Positions 14,635 to 22,806 of a stretch of 34,983 bases of DNA are shown here, piece by piece (position 1 is the stretch's first letter; every line of letters begins with the position of its first letter). The position numbers and the translations under genes were made by a program. Origin of the DNA: Actinomycetes bacterium (GTDB lineage: Bacteria; Actinomycetota; Coriobacteriia; Anaerosomatales; JAGXFU01); NCBI GenBank assembly GCA_024637115.1, contig JAGXFU010000009.1, forward strand, positions 1 through 34,983, given 5' to 3'. Below the pieces are notes generated by a model. That model saw nothing but the letters and a program-made list of their open reading frames with translations, was not told where the DNA came from and did no database searches.

Positions 14635-15564
14635 GTGAGCGATGAATGCATGCCGGACACTGAGTCCGAGTCAGATGAGGGATCGACCCTCTCCGAGATC
14701 GTCGTTATTACGGGAATGTCCGGAGCCGGACGTTCCGAGGCAATCCACACGTTCGAGGATATCGGCTACTTCTGCATCGACAACCTGCCGCCGAGCTTCA
14801 TACCGCAGCTCGTTGACCTCACAGCGCTGCCCGGCAGCCGAATCCGGCGCATGGCGGTCGTGTGCGACCTCCGTGGCCGAGAGTTCTTTGATGAACTCGC
14901 GGCAGAGCTCAAACGACTGAAGTCTTCCAGTACCGTCTCTCGCATTCTGTATCTGGAGGCTGACGAGGAGACTCTCGTGCGTCGTTTCAACGAGACGCGC
15001 AGGCGGCACCCGTTGTGTGAAGAAGGAGCCTCGATCATCGAAGGTATCCGCGCGGAGCGAGACGCGCTGACAACCGTGCGCGGGATGTCCGACATCATCA
15101 TCGACACGTCAGACATGAAACCGCGCAAGTTGCGTACCACGATCAAAGAGCGGTTCTTTCGCGAGAGTCCCACGAACTCGCTGGCCGTCACCGTATCGTC
15201 GTTCGGCTTCAAATACGGTGTGCCCATCGATGCGGACGTCGTCATGGACGTCCGCTTCCTGCCCAATCCGTACTACAACCCCGATCTGCGCGACCTTACC
15301 GGTCTCGATGAGCCGGTCAGGGAGTTCGTTCTCGGTCGCGAGGAGACCGTCGAGTTTCTGGCGAGATGGACCGAGCTGTTGCGAACGCTCATGCCCGGAT
15401 ACCTGATGGAGGGCAAATCGCACCTCTCGATCTCTCTTGGTTGCACCGGCGGCATGCATCGCAGTGTCGCACTGGCCGAGGAGACCGCGCTCTTTCTCAC
15501 GGAGATCGGCTACGTGGTGGCCGTAAGCCATCGAGACATCGGCAAGGATCGTGAGCACGGGTGA
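14635..15564 (+). CDS. rapZ: RapZ/YvcJ, nucleotide-binding RNase adapter family
   Basis: A 309-residue protein from GTG 14635. An N-terminal P-loop (VVITGMSGAGRSEAIHTFEDIGYFCIDNLPP) is followed by the family's ARRRHPL-type motif (NETRRRHPLCEEGASIIEGIRAER). The C-terminal half contains SFGFKYGVPIDADVVMDVRFLPNPYYNPDLRDLTGLD and GCTGGMHRSVALAE, both diagnostic for UPF0042. In E. coli RapZ binds GlmZ RNA and controls glucosamine-6-phosphate synthase; in Gram-positives YvcJ binds and hydrolyses nucleotides and its target is unclear. The first ~20 residues are acidic and precede the usual start of the family. Its stop overlaps the start of yvcK (GTGA), and rapZ–yvcK–whiA is a conserved Gram-positive gene order. 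Confidence 0.95.
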   Translation: MSDECMPDTESESDEGSTLSEIVVITGMSGAGRSEAIHTFEDIGYFCIDNLPPSFIPQLVDLTALPGSRIRRMAVVCDLRGREFFDELAAELKRLKSSSTVSRILYLEADEETLVRRFNETRRRHPLCEEGASIIEGIRAERDALTTVRGMSDIIIDTSDMKPRKLRTTIKERFFRESPTNSLAVTVSSFGFKYGVPIDADVVMDVRFLPNPYYNPDLRDLTGLDEPVREFVLGREETVEFLARWTELLRTLMPGYLMEGKSHLSISLGCTGGMHRSVALAEETALFLTEIGYVVAVSHRDIGKDREHG

Positions 15565-16538
15565 CACAAGGATCTGCTATCGGGCGTGCTGTTGCCATTG
15601 GCGGCGGCACAGGGCTGCCGACCGTCCTGCAATGTCTCACTACGCTGGGTTTTGCCACCACAGCGGTAGTGACCATGGCGGATGACGGTGGCTCCACGGG
15701 TGTGCTGCGATCAGAGCTCGGCATGCTGCCCCCGGGCGATATTCGCAACTGCCTTGTGGCGCTGGCCCAGGACCCGAGCGGTCCACTCGCACAGCTCTTT
15801 CAGTATCGTTTCAAGAAAGGTCTCGGCCTTGAGGGTCATGCCCTGGGCAATCTGATTATCGCCGCGCTCACCGACATCCGGGGCGGGTTCACCGAGGGTA
15901 TCGAGGCCGCTGAGGCGCTCCTTGGAGCGACAGGACGGGTATTGCCTTCAACAATCGAGAATGTGGTGCTCCACGCAACCGATTCAGATGGACGTCCTGT
16001 GTCGGGTCAGGCCAATATTGCCGTGAGCGACACCCCCGTGGCACACGTCACGATGGATCCCGAGCATCCGGCTGCGTATCGGCCGGCACTCGAGGCGATC
16101 CGTGCTGCAGACGTGATCGTCATCGGTCCCGGTTCGCTTTTCACAAGCCTGATTCCGAACTTCCTTGTGGATGGCATCATCAGCGCCATGGGCGAGTCAT
16201 CGGCCACCTGTATCTATGTGTGCAATGTTGCGAACCAGCGGGGAGAGACACAGGGCATGGATGCGGCACAGCATGTCGAGGCGCTCTTGGCGCATGGGCT
16301 TGAGGACGTCATTGATGTGGTGCTGGTGCATGAGACCGGAGCCTCCCGTTCATCACACGACGTCTCCGTGCTGTGCGATGATAGCCTGGCTGTGGAGTAT
16401 GTGCGTGCAGGGTCGTATGAGTTTGACCGAATCAAAGACATGGGCGTGCGCGTCGTGTCGGGAGACCTGGTCGATGTGACGGCGCCGCTCAGACATGATT
16501 CAGCCAAGCTATGTTCGCTTCTGGGAGAGGTCGTGTAA
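15561..16538 (+). CDS. yvcK: YvcK/CofD-like protein (gluconeogenesis factor, UPF0052)
   Basis: A 325-residue protein of normal family length. The diagnostic motifs are GGGTGLPTVLQCL at ~13–25, MADDGGSTGVLRSELGMLPPGDIRNCLVALA at ~36–65, GNLIIAALTDI, and VIGPGSLFTSLIPNFLVDGI. The family shares the CofD fold. In Bacillus and mycobacteria, YvcK/CuvA binds UDP-sugars, is needed for growth on gluconeogenic carbon sources and links carbon metabolism with cell-wall synthesis. The gene begins with GTG overlapping the rapZ stop and ends 5 bases before whiA, so the three genes are one unit. No truncation or missing motif is seen. Confidence 0.95.
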   Translation: MTQGSAIGRAVAIGGGTGLPTVLQCLTTLGFATTAVVTMADDGGSTGVLRSELGMLPPGDIRNCLVALAQDPSGPLAQLFQYRFKKGLGLEGHALGNLIIAALTDIRGGFTEGIEAAEALLGATGRVLPSTIENVVLHATDSDGRPVSGQANIAVSDTPVAHVTMDPEHPAAYRPALEAIRAADVIVIGPGSLFTSLIPNFLVDGIISAMGESSATCIYVCNVANQRGETQGMDAAQHVEALLAHGLEDVIDVVLVHETGASRSSHDVSVLCDDSLAVEYVRAGSYEFDRIKDMGVRVVSGDLVDVTAPLRHDSAKLCSLLGEVV

Positions 16539-16543
16539 GGGCG

Positions 16544-17506
16544 ATGTCCTTCACCGCCGAGGTCAAAGATGAGCTGTCGCGGGTCGAGCCCTCGCGCGAT
16601 TGCTGCCTGCGGGCTGAACTTGCCGCGATCGTTCGCATTGAAGGCACCCTTCATCTCACCGGCAGAGAGCGCTTTCGCCTTGAGGTCGCCACTGAAACGG
16701 CGCCGGTCGCACGCAAGGCCATCAAGTTGCTGCATGGGCTCTATGACCTGAAGACTGAACTCACGGTGCGCCGCAGCGTTTTACACAAGACGAACAACTA
16801 TCTCATCACCGTGCCCAGTCAGCCTCGTCTGCCGGGGGCGCTGAGCGAGCTCGGTATTCTCGACTCGGACATGAGTCTCACGTACGGCATACTTCCGCGG
16901 GTTGTGCGACGTGATTGCTGCGCGATCAGCTACTTGCGGGGTGCGTTCCTTGGCGGTGGATTCGTGGCCGATCCTCACGGTGATTTTCACTTTGAGCTGA
17001 CCGCTGAGACCGAAGAGCTCGCCGAGGATCTTGGGGCGCTTATGCAGCGGTTCGAGATCGTGGCTAAAGTGACCCAGCGACGCGGACTCTACACCGTCTA
17101 CTTGAAGGGCGCAGAGCCGATCGTTACGTTCCTCGCGCTTGTGGGGGCACACCGGGCTTTGCTGCGCACCGAGGATGTTCGCATCATGAAGTCGATGCGT
17201 AACGATGTGAACCGAATCGTGAACGCGGAGACCGCGAATCTTCAGAAGGCCGCAGAGGCTGCGATGTCCCAGATCGAGGCGATACGGCTGCTCGATGAGG
17301 TGAAAGGTCTTGAGAACCTGCCTCCCGCCCTCGAGGAGCTCGCCAGACTGCGACTTGAGCAACCGGAAGTGAGCCTCAGGGAACTTGGGGAGCTTGCAGA
17401 CCCACCACTTTCGAAATCTGCGGTATATCATAGGGTCCGCCGCATCGAGGAGTTGGCCGCAGAGGTCGATGACTCAGATGTACGCGCATTCGATAGACGG
17501 ACATAG
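16544..17506 (+). CDS. whiA: WhiA, DNA-binding sporulation/cell-division regulator
   Basis: A 320-residue protein from ATG 16544 ([14 protein letters not shown], the standard WhiA beginning); an open frame from 16511 lies inside yvcK. Residues ~1–190 form the LAGLIDADG homing-endonuclease-like fold without nuclease function ([40 protein letters not shown]). Residues ~235–320 form the helix-turn-helix domain ([47 protein letters not shown]). WhiA controls sporulation septation in Streptomyces and affects division and chromosome segregation in Bacillus. Its presence helps place the organism among Actinobacteria or Firmicutes. It precedes gap by 64 bases. Confidence 0.96.
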   Translation: MSFTAEVKDELSRVEPSRDCCLRAELAAIVRIEGTLHLTGRERFRLEVATETAPVARKAIKLLHGLYDLKTELTVRRSVLHKTNNYLITVPSQPRLPGALSELGILDSDMSLTYGILPRVVRRDCCAISYLRGAFLGGGFVADPHGDFHFELTAETEELAEDLGALMQRFEIVAKVTQRRGLYTVYLKGAEPIVTFLALVGAHRALLRTEDVRIMKSMRNDVNRIVNAETANLQKAAEAAMSQIEAIRLLDEVKGLENLPPALEELARLRLEQPEVSLRELGELADPPLSKSAVYHRVRRIEELAAEVDDSDVRAFDRRT

Positions 17507-17570
17507 CGCGGTTGCCGTACGGGCGATCGCGTCGGAGAAGGGACTCGTCCCTGAAGGAGGGAGACTCCGA

Positions 17571-18575
17571 GTGACAATCAAAGTCGGTATCAACGGTTTC
17601 GGACGTATCGGACGGTTGGTCTTTCGCGCGTGCGAAGCTGACCCTGCGATTGAGGTCGTTGCAGTCAACGACCTGACTGATGCGGCCACATTGGCTCATC
17701 TGCTCAAGTACGACTCAGTGCACGGACGGTTCGGTGAGAGCGTCGTGACAAGCGATGGTGGTTTCTCTGTAGATGGCCGATTCGTCAAAGTAATGGCCGA
17801 GCGTGACCCCGCTGCACTCCCGTGGGGGGATCTTGGTGTGGATCTCGTAGTCGAGTCGACCGGCTTCTTCACCGACGCCACGAAGGCTCAGGCTCATCGG
17901 GATGCAGGCGCAAAGAAGGTCATCATCTCCGCACCTGCCAAGAATGAGGACCTGACCATCGTCATCGGCGTGAATGACGGGGAATACGACCCCGCGATCC
18001 ACCACATCGTTTCCAACGCGTCGTGTACGACCAACTGCCTTGGACCGTTTGCCAAGGTGCTCCGCGATAGCTTCGGGCTCAAGAGCGGGTTCATGAATAC
18101 TATTCACTCATACACGAACGATCAGCGGATCCTCGATTTCCCACACTCTGACCTGCGTCGAGCTCGTGCGGCAGCGGTGTCAATCATTCCGACCTCCACG
18201 GGAGCGGCCAAGGCAATCGGCCTGGTCATGCCCGATATGCTCGGAAAACTCGATGGCATGTCGATGCGAGTGCCGACTCCGGACGGATCCGTGGTTGACC
18301 TCGTCGCTCAGCTCGACACCGTAGTGACGCGCGACGACATCAATGCGGCCATGAAGGCGGCCTCTGAGGGCCCGATGAAGGGCATTCTCGAGTACTGCGA
18401 GGATCCGATCGTCTCTATCGATGTGGTCGGTAATCCCGCGTCCTCGGTATTTGACTCGCTTCAGACGATGGTCATGGGCGGCGAGGGTACATTCGTGAAG
18501 TGCGTGTCGTGGTACGACAACGAGTGGGGCTACTCGAGCCGCGTGAAGGATCTCATCAAGATCGTCATGGCGTAG
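17571..18575 (+). CDS. gap: Glyceraldehyde-3-phosphate dehydrogenase, type I
   Basis: A 334-residue NAD-dependent GAPDH that converts glyceraldehyde-3-phosphate to 1,3-bisphosphoglycerate. The start is GTG 17571 behind GAAGGAGGGAG; the frame is open earlier, but that part overlaps whiA. Visible features: the Rossmann start [16 protein letters not shown]; catalytic Cys ~152 in [12 protein letters not shown]; the catalytic His in [11 protein letters not shown]; the phosphate-binding [27 protein letters not shown]; and the terminal [15 protein letters not shown]. Length is typical. It heads the glycolytic run gap–pgk–tpiA–gpmI, and a 14-bp hairpin follows its stop codon, suggesting that part of the transcripts end or are processed there. 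Confidence 0.97.
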   Translation: MTIKVGINGFGRIGRLVFRACEADPAIEVVAVNDLTDAATLAHLLKYDSVHGRFGESVVTSDGGFSVDGRFVKVMAERDPAALPWGDLGVDLVVESTGFFTDATKAQAHRDAGAKKVIISAPAKNEDLTIVIGVNDGEYDPAIHHIVSNASCTTNCLGPFAKVLRDSFGLKSGFMNTIHSYTNDQRILDFPHSDLRRARAAAVSIIPTSTGAAKAIGLVMPDMLGKLDGMSMRVPTPDGSVVDLVAQLDTVVTRDDINAAMKAASEGPMKGILEYCEDPIVSIDVVGNPASSVFDSLQTMVMGGEGTFVKCVSWYDNEWGYSSRVKDLIKIVMA

Positions 18576-18588
18576 AACGTGTTTCTCC

Positions 18589-18624
18589 AGTGGCCGGTTC
18601 CGTCTCGGAGCCGGCCACTTCTTT
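18589..18624 (+). terminator. Long hairpin between gap and pgk (leaky terminator or processing site)
   Basis: 18589–18602 pairs with 18606–18619 as a 14-bp stem with one U·G wobble and a TCT loop; the outer arms are AGTGGCCGG and CCGGCCACT. The tail TTCTTTG is only a partial U-tract, so partial termination or 3'-end protection of gap mRNA is more likely than complete stop. Confidence 0.7.
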
Positions 18625-18673
18625 GAGTCACCGTGGTTACGCGTGGGTTGGACAACAGGGAGAAAGGCCGACG

Positions 18674-19861
18674 ATGTTTGACAAGCAGACTGTCCGCGAT
18701 GCCGATGTTCGAGGCAAGCGGGTTCTCGTTCGTGTTGACTTCAACGTGCCGCTTCATGAAGGCTCCGTTGTCGACGACACCCGAGTGAGGGCCGCACTGC
18801 CGACCATCAGGTTCTTGGTCGACAACGGCGCTCGCGTGATTCTTCTTTCGCATCTCGGGCGTCCGGCAGGGGAGCCTGACCCGCGATTCTCGCTCAGACC
18901 GGTGCGGCGCACGCTTCAGCGGCTGATCGGTCGTAATGTCGTGTTCGTTGACCAGACCGTCGGGCCAGAGGCCACGGCGGCGGTTGAGCGGATGGTCCAG
19001 GGCGAGATTCTCATGCTCGAGAATGTGAGATTCAATCCCGGGGAGAAGACCAACGATCCGGAATTCGCACGACAGCTCTCCGAATTGGCCGACATCTACG
19101 TCAACGATGCTTTTGGAGCTGCACATAGGGCCCATGCGTCGACGGTGGGCATTGCGGCTTGTTTGCCCGCATACGCGGGCATGCTCCTCGCGCGAGAGGT
19201 TGAGACTCTCACTGGCATGCTTGCCAACCCTGAGCATCCCTTCGTTGCGATTCTGGGCGGCTCGAAGGTGAGCGACAAGTTCGGCGTGATCGATCGCCTC
19301 CTTGAATCCGTTGACACGCTCATCATCGGCGGCGGAATGTGCTTTACGCTCCTGGTTGCGAAAGGTATCGATGTGGGCAGGTCACTCGTGGAGCAAGAGT
19401 GGATTGAGCCGGCGAAAGCCATGCTCGTCAAGGCGGAGTCAGCTGGTGTGGACCTTCTGCTTCCCGTTGACTTCGTAGTTGCCGAGGCAATTGCCAAGGA
19501 TGTGGATACCAAGATCGTTGGACGCGAGGAGATTCCTTCCGAGTCGATGGGCCTGGATGTCGGTCCGGCCACCACAGAGCTGTACAAGGGATCGATTTCT
19601 GCCGCTAAGACGATTTTCTGGAACGGACCGATGGGCGTGTTTGAACTGGCGCCTTTTGAGACAGGGACAAAAGAGGTTGCGATTGCCATTTCGAGAAACA
19701 ACCGCGCAGTCAGTGTAGTTGGCGGAGGAGACTCGGTGGCCGCCTTGAAGAAGTTCGACCTTGAGGAGCGCGTGACCTTCGTCTCAACGGGTGGTGGCGC
19801 TTCTATGAAACTGCTCGAGGGTTCGGAGCTTCCCGGCGTTGAGGCACTGCTCGATCGATGA
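18674..19861 (+). CDS. pgk: Phosphoglycerate kinase
   Basis: A 395-residue enzyme that makes ATP and 3-phosphoglycerate from 1,3-bisphosphoglycerate. ATG 18674 is supported by GGGAGAAAGG a few bases upstream; earlier in-frame codons overlap the gap–pgk hairpin. Motifs in order: RVLVRVDFNVPL (substrate loop), VILLSHLGRP, LMLENVRFNPGEKTNDPEFARQLSELADIYVNDAFGAAHRAHAS, ILGGSKVSDKFGVIDRLL (nucleotide side), FWNGPMGVFELAPF, and GGGDSVAALKKF. Length and motifs are normal. It is co-directional with gap and tpiA. A hairpin upstream may uncouple its expression level from gap. Confidence 0.97.
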   Translation: MFDKQTVRDADVRGKRVLVRVDFNVPLHEGSVVDDTRVRAALPTIRFLVDNGARVILLSHLGRPAGEPDPRFSLRPVRRTLQRLIGRNVVFVDQTVGPEATAAVERMVQGEILMLENVRFNPGEKTNDPEFARQLSELADIYVNDAFGAAHRAHASTVGIAACLPAYAGMLLAREVETLTGMLANPEHPFVAILGGSKVSDKFGVIDRLLESVDTLIIGGGMCFTLLVAKGIDVGRSLVEQEWIEPAKAMLVKAESAGVDLLLPVDFVVAEAIAKDVDTKIVGREEIPSESMGLDVGPATTELYKGSISAAKTIFWNGPMGVFELAPFETGTKEVAIAISRNNRAVSVVGGGDSVAALKKFDLEERVTFVSTGGGASMKLLEGSELPGVEALLDR

Positions 19862-19915
19862 GGATGATTCGACAACGTATACGGCTGCGCCGTTTGGCGC
19901 CGGAAGGGGTTTGTG

Positions 19916-20686
19916 ATGAGCGAACGTATGCCCATGGTCGCCGGCAATTGGAAGATGCACAAGACTGCGGGTGAAGGGGCCATTCTCGTTCAACGAATCG
20001 AGGAGCGCGTCATACGTCTCTGGGATCGCGTTGAGCTTGTGGTGTGCCCTCCTTTCACCGCTCTGAAGTCGGTGTCTACTGTAATCGAGCTCGATCGTCT
20101 TCAAATCGGTCTGGGTGCCCAGAACGTTCACTGGGAAGACGAAGGTGCGTTCACAGGTGAGATCGCGCCTCGGATGCTGGTGGAATTGCGCTGTGGATAT
20201 GTGATCGTCGGACACTCTGAGCGTCGCGAGTTCTTTGGCGATACCAACGAGACCGTCAACAAACGTATCCACGCAGTTTTCGACAACGGCATGGTGCCGA
20301 TTCTGTGTGTTGGCGAGTCTCTCGCGATCCACGAGGCGGGCGGGACAGAGAGCTTCGTGCGAGGCCAGGTGCGTGCGGCTCTTGAGGGAGTCACCACCGA
20401 GCAGGCGGAGCGACTCGTTGTCGCCTATGAGCCCATCTGGGCGATCGGGACAGGCAGAACGCCCACTCCAGAGATGGCGAACGATATCGCTCGATCGATC
20501 CGGGCGACCGTAGGGGCATTGCATGGGCCCGGGGTGGCACAGAGCGTTCGTGTGCTGTATGGAGGTTCCGTGAAGCCCGAAAACGCCCGGATGTTCCTGA
20601 GCGAGCCGGATGTTGACGGTGCACTTGTCGGTGGAGCCGCACTCGAAGCTGACTCGTTTGCCGACATTGCCGAATCGGCCCTCTAG
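19916..20686 (+). CDS. tpiA: Triosephosphate isomerase
   Basis: A 256-residue TIM-barrel enzyme interconverting dihydroxyacetone phosphate and glyceraldehyde-3-phosphate. ATG 19916 follows GGAAGGGG at 19902–19909; a GTG one codon earlier (19913) is the alternative. Catalytic residues are visible: Lys in AGNWKMHKT near the N-terminus, His in VIVGHSERREFFG (~100), Glu in VAYEPIWAIGTGRTPT (~170), and the phosphate-binding VLYGGSVKPENA and ALVGGAALEADSF. Length is normal. Its stop lies 8 bases before the phosphoglycerate mutase start, so the two genes are co-transcribed. Confidence 0.97.
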   Translation: MSERMPMVAGNWKMHKTAGEGAILVQRIEERVIRLWDRVELVVCPPFTALKSVSTVIELDRLQIGLGAQNVHWEDEGAFTGEIAPRMLVELRCGYVIVGHSERREFFGDTNETVNKRIHAVFDNGMVPILCVGESLAIHEAGGTESFVRGQVRAALEGVTTEQAERLVVAYEPIWAIGTGRTPTPEMANDIARSIRATVGALHGPGVAQSVRVLYGGSVKPENARMFLSEPDVDGALVGGAALEADSFADIAESAL

Positions 20687-20694
20687 GTGCGCGC

Positions 20695-22230
20695 ATGACA
20701 GATATGGCACCGATTGCCCTCGTGATCCTTGATGGGTATGGCCTGGCCCACGCCGATTCCGGTAATGCGATCACCGCGGCAGCAACGCCTAACCTGGACC
20801 GACTGTTTGCCGAGTTCCCGACCACGAGCCTGCGTGCTTCCGGGCTTGCCGTTGGCCTGCCCGAGGGGCAGATGGGCAACTCCGAGGTTGGTCACTTGAA
20901 CATTGGCGCAGGGCGCGTTGTGTATCAGGAACTGACGCGCATAAATCTGGCCATCGAGGATGGATCGTTCTCTGGGAATCCGGCGCTGGTCGATGCGATC
21001 GACGGTGCGATTGCCAAGGACAAGGCCGTTCATCTCATGGGGCTCGTGTCCGATGGTGGGGTGCATAGCCACCAGGAGCATCTGTATGCACTGGTGGAGA
21101 TGGCCGCAAGGCGCGGCGCTCGGAGCGTATTCGTTCATGCCTTTCTCGATGGCCGAGATGTCCCGCCTCGTTCAGCGGCTCGCTTCATTGAGCAGCTCGA
21201 AGCTCGCATGGCGATCATTGGCGTGGGGCGCGTCGCCACGGTTTCAGGTCGCTACTACGCGATGGATCGGGACAATCGGTGGGAGCGTGTGGAGAGTGCC
21301 TGGAGAGCGATGGTCCTTGGCGAGGGGATGCGGGCACTGAGTGCCCGAGAGGCGATCAGCGAATCGTATGCGAACGGGATCACGGATGAGTTCGTGGTTC
21401 CCACGGTCGTGTGTGATAACGGCGAACCGATCGGCAGGATCACGGACGGAGATGCACTCATCTTCTTCAACTTCCGTCCCGATCGAGCGCGTGAGATCAC
21501 CCGGGCATTTGTGGACCGCGATTTCGCAGGATTCAAGCGTTCCTTCGTTCCTGTCGTTGGATTCGTATCTCTGACCGAATATGACTCCACACTTAGCGTG
21601 CCTGTCGCTTTCCCCAAGGCGTTTCCCTGTTGCACGCTTGCCGATGTGCTCTCTGAGGCCGGATTGAGACAGCTTCACATCGCCGAGACTGAGAAATACG
21701 CGCACGTGACCTTCTTTCTTAATGGCGGTAGAGAGGAGCCAAAGCTCGGGGAGATTCGCATTCTTGTTCCGAGCCCAAAGGTTCCAACGTATGACTTGCA
21801 GCCGGAGATGAGTGAGCCGGAGGTCACTGAGCGCCTTGTGGCGGCTATTGAGGAAGGGCAGGCAGACGTCTTCATTGTGAACTACGCCAATTGCGACATG
21901 GTGGGACACACGGGTGTGTTTGAAGCAACCGTGCGCGCGGTCGAGGCGATAGACGACGCAGTTGGGCGCGTAGTGGAAGCAATGCGCATACGTGGGGGCA
22001 GCGTGTTGATCACTGCTGACCATGGGAATGCGGAGCATATGGTTGACGCTGATGGGTTGACACCGTTCACAGCGCATACCGCGGGATCCGTTCCGCTCTG
22101 CGTCGTCTCCGATGGTGTTGTTGGTCTTTCCTCCGACGGCATCCTTGCAGATGTCGCACCCACGCTCGTGGCGCTTGCCGGGCTCGCTGCGCCGGGGGAG
22201 TGGACGGGTCGCTCCCTCCTGCTATACTGA
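20695..22230 (+). CDS. gpmI: Cofactor-independent phosphoglycerate mutase (2,3-bisphosphoglycerate-independent)
   Basis: A 511-residue enzyme interconverting 3- and 2-phosphoglycerate through a phosphoserine intermediate and two Mn2+ ions. Diagnostic features: IALVILDGYGL (first metal Asp), the nucleophile Ser in PEGQMGNSEVGHLNIGAGRVVYQELTRI (~65), GLVSDGGVHSHQEHLYAL, HAFLDGRDVPPRSA, FFNFRPDRAREITRAF, and the alkaline-phosphatase-like metal motifs NYANCDMVGHTG and ITADHGNAEHM. The length is standard for the ~510-residue class. It is the independent type, not the unrelated 2,3-BPG-dependent enzyme. It completes the gap–pgk–tpiA–gpmI run, and a likely promoter for secG lies in its last codons. 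Confidence 0.97.
   Translation: MTDMAPIALVILDGYGLAHADSGNAITAAATPNLDRLFAEFPTTSLRASGLAVGLPEGQMGNSEVGHLNIGAGRVVYQELTRINLAIEDGSFSGNPALVDAIDGAIAKDKAVHLMGLVSDGGVHSHQEHLYALVEMAARRGARSVFVHAFLDGRDVPPRSAARFIEQLEARMAIIGVGRVATVSGRYYAMDRDNRWERVESAWRAMVLGEGMRALSAREAISESYANGITDEFVVPTVVCDNGEPIGRITDGDALIFFNFRPDRAREITRAFVDRDFAGFKRSFVPVVGFVSLTEYDSTLSVPVAFPKAFPCCTLADVLSEAGLRQLHIAETEKYAHVTFFLNGGREEPKLGEIRILVPSPKVPTYDLQPEMSEPEVTERLVAAIEEGQADVFIVNYANCDMVGHTGVFEATVRAVEAIDDAVGRVVEAMRIRGGSVLITADHGNAEHMVDADGLTPFTAHTAGSVPLCVVSDGVVGLSSDGILADVAPTLVALAGLAAPGEWTGRSLLLY
22201..22228 (+). promoter_or_regulatory. Likely secG promoter inside the end of gpmI
   Basis: TGGACG (22201–22206) and TATACT (22223–22228) are separated by 16 bp and lie about 55–80 bases before the secG start. 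The -10 hexamer is the same one seen before uvrA and the tRNA gene. Confidence 0.45.
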
Positions 22231-22283
22231 TTGCTCGAATCGCATCCGTCCCGTGCTTGGCGCGGGCGTAAAGGAGTCTTGAA

Positions 22284-22529
22284 GTGAACGTATTCGTCGG
22301 ATTGATACTTGTGGTTCACGTGGCTGTATCTGCTGGTCTGGTGGTCTTCATCTTGCTGCACTCCGGAAAAGGCGCGGGTGTCTCCCAGATGTTCACTGGC
22401 GTCATGCCGACTACTGCAAGCGGCACGGGAATCATCGAGAAGAATCTCGACCGCATCACTGTCGCGTTGGCGTCTATCTTCGCGATAACGTTGCTTCTGC
22501 TGATGGTCCTGTATACTCCGGGCGGCTAA
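22284..22529 (+). CDS. secG: SecG, protein-export channel subunit
   Basis: An 81-residue protein with two membrane helices: residues ~3–24 (FVGLILVVHVAVSAGLVVFILL) and ~57–77 (ITVALASIFAITLLLLMVL). Between them lies the characteristic HSGKGAGVSQMF...GIIEKNLDRIT loop. SecG is the accessory subunit of the SecYEG translocon in the cytoplasmic membrane. The GTG start follows AAAGGAG (22271–22277). secG downstream of the gap–pgk–tpiA cluster is a common Gram-positive arrangement. An intrinsic terminator follows 35 bases after its stop, closing the core block. Confidence 0.93.
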   Translation: MNVFVGLILVVHVAVSAGLVVFILLHSGKGAGVSQMFTGVMPTTASGTGIIEKNLDRITVALASIFAITLLLLMVLYTPGG

Positions 22530-22563
22530 GAGCACGTATTTATTCATCTTTATGCATTTTATG

Positions 22564-22594
22564 GCACCGCCGATACGGCGGTGCTTTTGTTTTT
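22564..22594 (+). terminator. Intrinsic terminator after secG
   Basis: GCACCGCCG (22564–22572) pairs perfectly with CGGCGGTGC (22576–22584) around an ATA loop, followed immediately by TTTTGTTTTT. A 9-bp GC-rich stem plus U-tract is a textbook Rho-independent terminator and marks the end of the glycolysis–secG unit. Confidence 0.95.
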
Positions 22595-22628
22595 GTCTCG
22601 TATTGTCGCACGTGAATGGGGATACCCC

Positions 22629-22656
22629 TTGTCTTTCGTGGCCAAGAGGGTAAGAC
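22629..22656 (+). promoter_or_regulatory. Tentative promoter of the oligopeptide transporter operon
   Basis: TTGTCT (22629–22634) and TAAGAC (22651–22656) are 16 bp apart, downstream of the secG terminator. The perfect small palindrome GGGGATACCCC (22618–22628) abuts the -35 element and could bind a regulator. The -10 match is weak, so this is tentative. Confidence 0.3.
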
Positions 22657-22684
22657 TGTTCTATGCAAGGAGGGATGCCCCGGT

Positions 22685-22729
22685 ATGAGACGCCGTACCG
22701 AGGGCGTGCAGGATGCACCGCAGACCTGA
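22685..22729 (+). CDS. Possible 14-codon leader peptide upstream of the peptide-binding lipoprotein gene
   Basis: AAGGAGGG (22667–22674), a nearly complete anti-Shine-Dalgarno complement, lies 10 bases before ATG 22685. The frame encodes MRRRTEGVQDAPQT and stops at TGA 22727–22729. That stop lies within a perfect 6-bp hairpin, ACCTGA–CGA–TCAGGT (22724–22738). The Shine-Dalgarno is stronger than that of many real genes here and has no other explanation. Ribosome passage could affect RNA folding before the lipoprotein gene, which starts 77 bases later. Function is speculative. Confidence 0.35.
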   Translation: MRRRTEGVQDAPQT

Positions 22730-22806
22730 CGATCAGGTGGCGGACTCGCAGCCTGCGTACCTAGACGAGTATGTGGCGGCGTCTTACCACGAAGGGAGGG
22801 TGTGCG

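Noticed and set aside
17507..17570. Possible regulatory fold between whiA and gap (GGGACTCGTCCC and GGAG/CTCC pairings)
   Set aside because: Stems are only 4 bp with tiny loops; not enough to claim a riboswitch or attenuator.
22492..22517. TTGCTT...TATACT in the last codons of secG as a promoter
   Set aside because: The spacer is only 14 bp, and any transcript would run straight into the strong terminator at 22564–22594.
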